From Alteriqipengyuania flavescens (GTDB taxonomy: Bacteria; Pseudomonadota; Alphaproteobacteria; Sphingomonadales; Sphingomonadaceae), in NCBI RefSeq assembly GCF_030406725.1, contig NZ_CP129107.1, positions 868,001-932,000 of the forward strand: 64,000 bases of DNA. Reading direction: 5' to 3'. The notes beneath the pieces were generated by a model, which worked only from the letters and a program-made list of their open reading frames with translations, was not told the DNA's origin and did not search any database. Positions within the stretch are counted from its first letter, which is position 1. Each line of letters opens with the position of its first letter. A program made the translations under genes and the position numbers. Shown here in pieces: positions 60,801-64,000 of the stretch.

Positions 60801-63188
60801 ATGCCAAGTTTCGCACAAAGCCTCGAAAAGTCCCTCCACAACGCGCTCGCCGCAGCCAGCGACCGACGCCACGAATATGCCACGCTGGAGCACCTGCTGC
60901 TGGCGCTGATCGACGATGACGATGCCGTCGAGGTGATGAAAGCCTGCGGCGTCGACCTCGGCGAACTGGGCGGCGTGGTGCGCCAGTATCTCGACCAGGA
61001 ATACCAGTCGCTGAAAGTGGAGGGCGAAAGCGATCCGCAGCCGACCGCCGGCTTTCAGCGGGTGATCCAGCGCGCCATCCTGCACGTTCAGTCTTCCGGC
61101 AAGGACACCGTCACCGGCGCGAACGTGCTGGTCGCGCTGTTTTCCGAACGCGACAGCTACGCCGTCTATTTCCTGCAGCAGCAGGACATGAGCCGGCTGG
61201 ATGCCGTCAGCTTCATCAGCCACGGCATCGGCAAGGGCGGCAAGCAGCTGGAAAGCCGCACGCCCGAAGGCGCGGACGAAGACGCGATGGACGAGGCGGA
61301 TGCCAAGGCCGGCAAGAAGGAAACCGCGCTCGACCAGTTCACCGTCAACCTCAACAAGAAGGCGGAAGACGGCAAGGTCGACCCGCTGATCGGCCGCGGG
61401 CCGGAAGTCGATCGCACGGTCCAGATCCTCTGCCGCCGCAGCAAGAACAACCCGCTCTACGTCGGCGATCCCGGCGTCGGGAAAACCGCGATTGCCGAAG
61501 GTCTTGCCCGCAAGATCGTGGAAGGCGACGTGCCCGAAGTGTTGCAGGACGCAGTGATCTATTCGCTCGACATGGGCGCCCTGCTCGCCGGCACGCGCTA
61601 TCGCGGCGATTTCGAGGAGCGGCTGAAGCAGGTCGTGAACGAGCTCGAGAGCATGCCCGAAGCAGTGCTGTTCATCGACGAGATCCACACGGTGATCGGG
61701 GCCGGCGCCACCAGCGGCGGGGCGATGGACGCCTCCAACCTGCTCAAGCCCGCTTTGTCGAGCGGCAGCATCCGCTGCATCGGTTCGACCACCTACAAGG
61801 AATTCCGCAACCACTTCGAAAAGGACCGCGCCCTGCTGCGCCGGTTCCAGAAGATCGACGTCAACGAACCGACGATCGAGGATACGGTGGAAATCCTGAA
61901 GGGCCTGCGCAGCGCGTTCGAGGATCACCATAAGGTCAAATACACGCCCGACGCGATCAAGACCGCGGTGGAGCTGTCGGCCCGCTACATCAACGACCGC
62001 AAGCTGCCCGACAAGGCGATCGACGTGATCGACGAAGTGGGCGCGATGCAGATGCTGGTCCCGCCCAGCCGCCGCAAGAAGAAGATCACCGCGCGCGAGA
62101 TCGAGGCCGTGATCGCGACGATGGCGCGCATCCCGCCGAAATCGGTCAGCACCGACGACAAGAAGGCGCTCGAAGGGCTGGAAAAGGACCTCAAGCGGCT
62201 CGTCTTCGGGCAGGACAAGGCCATCGAGGTGCTATCCAGCGCGATGAAGCTGTCGCGCGCGGGCCTGCGCGATCCGGACAAGCCGATCGGCAGCTTCCTG
62301 TTCAGCGGCCCGACCGGCGTCGGCAAGACCGAAGTCGCCCGCTCGCTCGCCAGCATCATGGGGATCGAGCTCAAGCGCTTCGACATGTCGGAATACATGG
62401 AGCGCCACAGCGTCTCCCGTCTGATCGGCGCGCCTCCGGGCTATGTCGGTTACGACCAGGGCGGCCTGCTGACCGATGCGATCGACCAGAACCCGCACTG
62501 CGTCCTGCTGCTCGACGAGATCGAGAAGGCGCATCCGGACCTGTTCAACATCCTGCTGCAGGTGATGGATAACGGCCGCCTGACCGACCATCACGGCAAG
62601 ACGGTGGACTTCCGCAACGTCGTGCTGATCATGACGACCAACGCCGGGGCGGCGATGATGGAAACGCGCGGGATCGGCTTCGGCGACGTGTCGAAGGCCG
62701 ATGCGGGCGAGGAAGCGGTGAAGAAGCTCTTCACGCCGGAATTCCGCAACCGCCTGGATGCCATCGTGCCCTTCGCCTATCTGGGCACCGACACGGTCAG
62801 CCGGGTGGTCGACAAGTTCGTCCTCCAGCTGGAACTGCAGCTGGCCGAGCAGAACGTGGACATCACTTTCGATGCCGATGCGCGCGGCTGGCTGGCCAAG
62901 CGCGGCTACGACAAGCTGTTCGGCGCCCGGCCGATGGCCCGCCTGATCCAGGAAAAGGTCAAGCAGCCGCTGGCGGAAGAACTGTTGTTCGGCAAATTGT
63001 CCGACGGCGGTGAGGTCGCGGTGAGCGTGAAGGACGACAAGCTCGCCTTCGAGCTGACCCCGTCTGCTCCCAAGCCCAAGCGCAAGCCGGCGGCAAAGAA
63101 GAAGGCCGCGCCGAAGACGAAGCCCGCCGCCGATGCCACCGGCGAGGATATTGGCGGCGACGACGGCTGCACCGATACGCAGGACTGA
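60801..63188 (+). CDS. clpA: ATP-dependent Clp protease ATPase subunit ClpA
   Basis: A 795-aa class I Clp/Hsp100 unfoldase feeding ClpP. It has an N-terminal Clp_N repeat domain (about 1-145), first AAA+ module with GDPGVGKTAIAEGL, second with GPTGVGKTEVARSL, and a ClpP-docking loop seen as GIGFGD. No long middle coiled coil is present, so it is ClpA, not ClpB. The C-terminus has an unusual Lys/Ala/Pro tail (KPKRKPAAKKKAAPK) ending acidic. The adaptor gene clpS is not upstream here. Confidence 0.95.
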   Translation: MPSFAQSLEKSLHNALAAASDRRHEYATLEHLLLALIDDDDAVEVMKACGVDLGELGGVVRQYLDQEYQSLKVEGESDPQPTAGFQRVIQRAILHVQSSGKDTVTGANVLVALFSERDSYAVYFLQQQDMSRLDAVSFISHGIGKGGKQLESRTPEGADEDAMDEADAKAGKKETALDQFTVNLNKKAEDGKVDPLIGRGPEVDRTVQILCRRSKNNPLYVGDPGVGKTAIAEGLARKIVEGDVPEVLQDAVIYSLDMGALLAGTRYRGDFEERLKQVVNELESMPEAVLFIDEIHTVIGAGATSGGAMDASNLLKPALSSGSIRCIGSTTYKEFRNHFEKDRALLRRFQKIDVNEPTIEDTVEILKGLRSAFEDHHKVKYTPDAIKTAVELSARYINDRKLPDKAIDVIDEVGAMQMLVPPSRRKKKITAREIEAVIATMARIPPKSVSTDDKKALEGLEKDLKRLVFGQDKAIEVLSSAMKLSRAGLRDPDKPIGSFLFSGPTGVGKTEVARSLASIMGIELKRFDMSEYMERHSVSRLIGAPPGYVGYDQGGLLTDAIDQNPHCVLLLDEIEKAHPDLFNILLQVMDNGRLTDHHGKTVDFRNVVLIMTTNAGAAMMETRGIGFGDVSKADAGEEAVKKLFTPEFRNRLDAIVPFAYLGTDTVSRVVDKFVLQLELQLAEQNVDITFDADARGWLAKRGYDKLFGARPMARLIQEKVKQPLAEELLFGKLSDGGEVAVSVKDDKLAFELTPSAPKPKRKPAAKKKAAPKTKPAADATGEDIGGDDGCTDTQD

Positions 63189-63254
63189 CGCTGCGCCGGC
63201 GCAGAGCGACGCTCGTCGAGCGCGGTTTGCGCCGGATCGGCAGCAGCATTAAGG

Positions 63255-63282
63255 TCTCCCCCGAATTCGTTTTCGGGGGAGA
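63255..63282 (+). promoter_or_regulatory. stem-loop between clpA and the M1 peptidase gene, hiding the latter's ribosome binding site
   Basis: Perfect 11-bp arms TCTCCCCCGAA (63255-63265) and TTCGGGGGAGA (63272-63282) enclose a 6-base loop and are followed by TTTTCTTT. It can end the clpA transcript. The right arm also contains GGGGGAG, the ribosome binding site of the next gene. Confidence 0.6.
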
Positions 63283-63288
63283 TTTTCT

Positions 63289-64000
63289 TTGCGCCACGTC
63301 CTTTTGCCGGCCCTCCTGGCCACTGCCGCCCTGCCGGCCACTGTCCTGCCTGCCGCCGCGCAGGATACGCCCGCCGAATTGCAGGCGCCCCCGCTGGCGG
63401 AGCGGACCTCGGCCAGCGGCTTCGCGCTCACCGCAGCGCAAGCCGCGACGGATCTGCCGCATCTCGACCTGATGCTGAAAGTCGACCCGGCGACCCGCAC
63501 GATCGACGGGATGGCCGATTACACGGTGAAGGCGACCGCGCCCTTGCAGCGCGCCGAATTCGACCTCGACCCCCGTTTCGCCATCACCTCGGTCACGGTG
63601 AACGGCCGCCCTGGGCGCTGGACCAACGATGGCGGGTTCCTGTCCATCGACCTCGGCCGAACCTTGCGCGCCGGCCAGACCGCAAAGGTCACCATCGCCT
63701 GGAACGGCGCACCGCATGTCGCGCGCCGCGCCCCGTGGGACGGTGGTTTCGTGTGGAGCGAAACCCCTGAAGGCGCGCCGTGGATCGCCACGGCGGTGCA
63801 GATGAACGGCTGCGACCTCTTCTGGCCGTGCATCGACCACCCGATCAAGGAAATCGGCCGGCTCGACAGCACCATCGTAGTTCCCGAAGGCCTGACCGCG
63901 GCGGGCAACGGCAAGCTGGTGGGCAGCTCGACCGAAGACGGCTGGACGAGCTGGAACTGGTCCACCCGCAACCCGAACACCTATGCGGTAGCGCTCAACA
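63289..64000 (+). CDS. secreted M1 family metallopeptidase (partial, N-terminal part)
   Basis: An open frame from TTG 63289 to the window edge (237 codons). A signal peptide (RHVLLPALLATAALPATVLPAAAQ) precedes the beta-rich N-terminal domain of M1 peptidases, with PHLDLMLKVDPATRTIDG and, later, GAPWIATAVQMNGCDLFWPCIDHP, the block where cytosolic relatives have the substrate-binding Gln/Cys region. The GAMEN and HExxH motifs lie beyond the window. TTG is chosen because GGGGGAG sits seven bases upstream and no in-frame ATG is near. Distinct from cytosolic PepN at 3183. Confidence 0.85.
   Translation, partial: MRHVLLPALLATAALPATVLPAAAQDTPAELQAPPLAERTSASGFALTAAQAATDLPHLDLMLKVDPATRTIDGMADYTVKATAPLQRAEFDLDPRFAITSVTVNGRPGRWTNDGGFLSIDLGRTLRAGQTAKVTIAWNGAPHVARRAPWDGGFVWSETPEGAPWIATAVQMNGCDLFWPCIDHPIKEIGRLDSTIVVPEGLTAAGNGKLVGSSTEDGWTSWNWSTRNPNTYAVALN

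Overview
The window is a GC-rich, gene-dense chromosomal segment of an alphaproteobacterium. The most likely placement is Sphingomonadales, family Erythrobacteraceae (Erythrobacter/Qipengyuania-like). The grounds are the DUF1153 (SciP) and DUF1013 (TrcR) cell-cycle regulators, a bactofilin beside an M23 peptidase, sucC linked to etfBA rather than sucD, a DUF3035 lipoprotein behind lspA, and GC-rich palindromic repeats of a type I recall from sphingomonads. The placement rests on recognition, not on a search.

Layout. 1-2230: the cytochrome bc1 operon petA-petB-petC on the minus strand (petC cut by the window edge). 2414-5837: pepN-pgeF. 5891-10111: an SDR protein, a DMT exporter, a threonine aldolase, a small acetyltransferase and an acyl-CoA dehydrogenase. 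10265-10339: tRNA-Thr(GGU). 10443-18349: a long plus-strand run (55-aa protein, gpmA, purE-purK-folA-ribF, ileS-lspA-DUF3035 lipoprotein), tightly coupled from purE to ribF and again from ileS. 18401-22161: an ABC-2 exporter pair and a CBS-domain membrane protein. 22302-27180: an OmpA lipoprotein, an IMPase-family enzyme, sucC and etfBA. 27479-28087: a UPF0114 membrane-protein gene broken by one in-frame TAG. 28082-34537: acetyltransferase, DUF445 protein and a two-gene RND efflux operon. 34770-35823: a GlsB-type stress membrane protein and a SciP gene pair. 35959-41950: mnmA, hypothetical proteins, a serine hydrolase, and pdxH-CDF-phzF. 42142-44901: a J-domain co-chaperone, a YihY protein and fabI. 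44912-54004: one long minus-strand series nadD-rsfS-rlmH-envC-ctpA-dsbB-coq7-hypothetical-wecB-wecC-membrane protein. 54284-55832: M23 peptidase and bactofilin. 55910-60642: acyl-CoA ligase, trcR, a lipoprotein, a PIG3-type reductase and a DUF1192 protein. 60801-64000: clpA and the start of a secreted M1 peptidase.

Functionally this is core genome: respiration, purine/folate/flavin synthesis, translation, envelope biogenesis, cell-cycle control and proteolysis. I see no prophage, integrase, transposase, CRISPR array, secretion island or biosynthetic cluster, and no convincing new multi-gene system. The most unusual signals are local: the amber codon in the UPF0114 gene; palindromic repeats translated in frame inside ileS; an RND permease with an extra membrane-spanning insertion and a candidate operator at its promoter; an acyl-CoA dehydrogenase whose catalytic glutamate sits at the IVD/LCAD position; promoter matches of the EcfG type (before glsB and a small acetyltransferase gene) and RpoH type (before clpA); a CtrA-like box and a tetraloop hairpin in the trcR leader; and two start regions whose ribosome binding sites lie inside perfect stem-loops.

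No gene-free stretch exceeds 300 bases; the longest, 27181-27478 (298 bases), holds a terminator and a signal-peptide-like mini-ORF.
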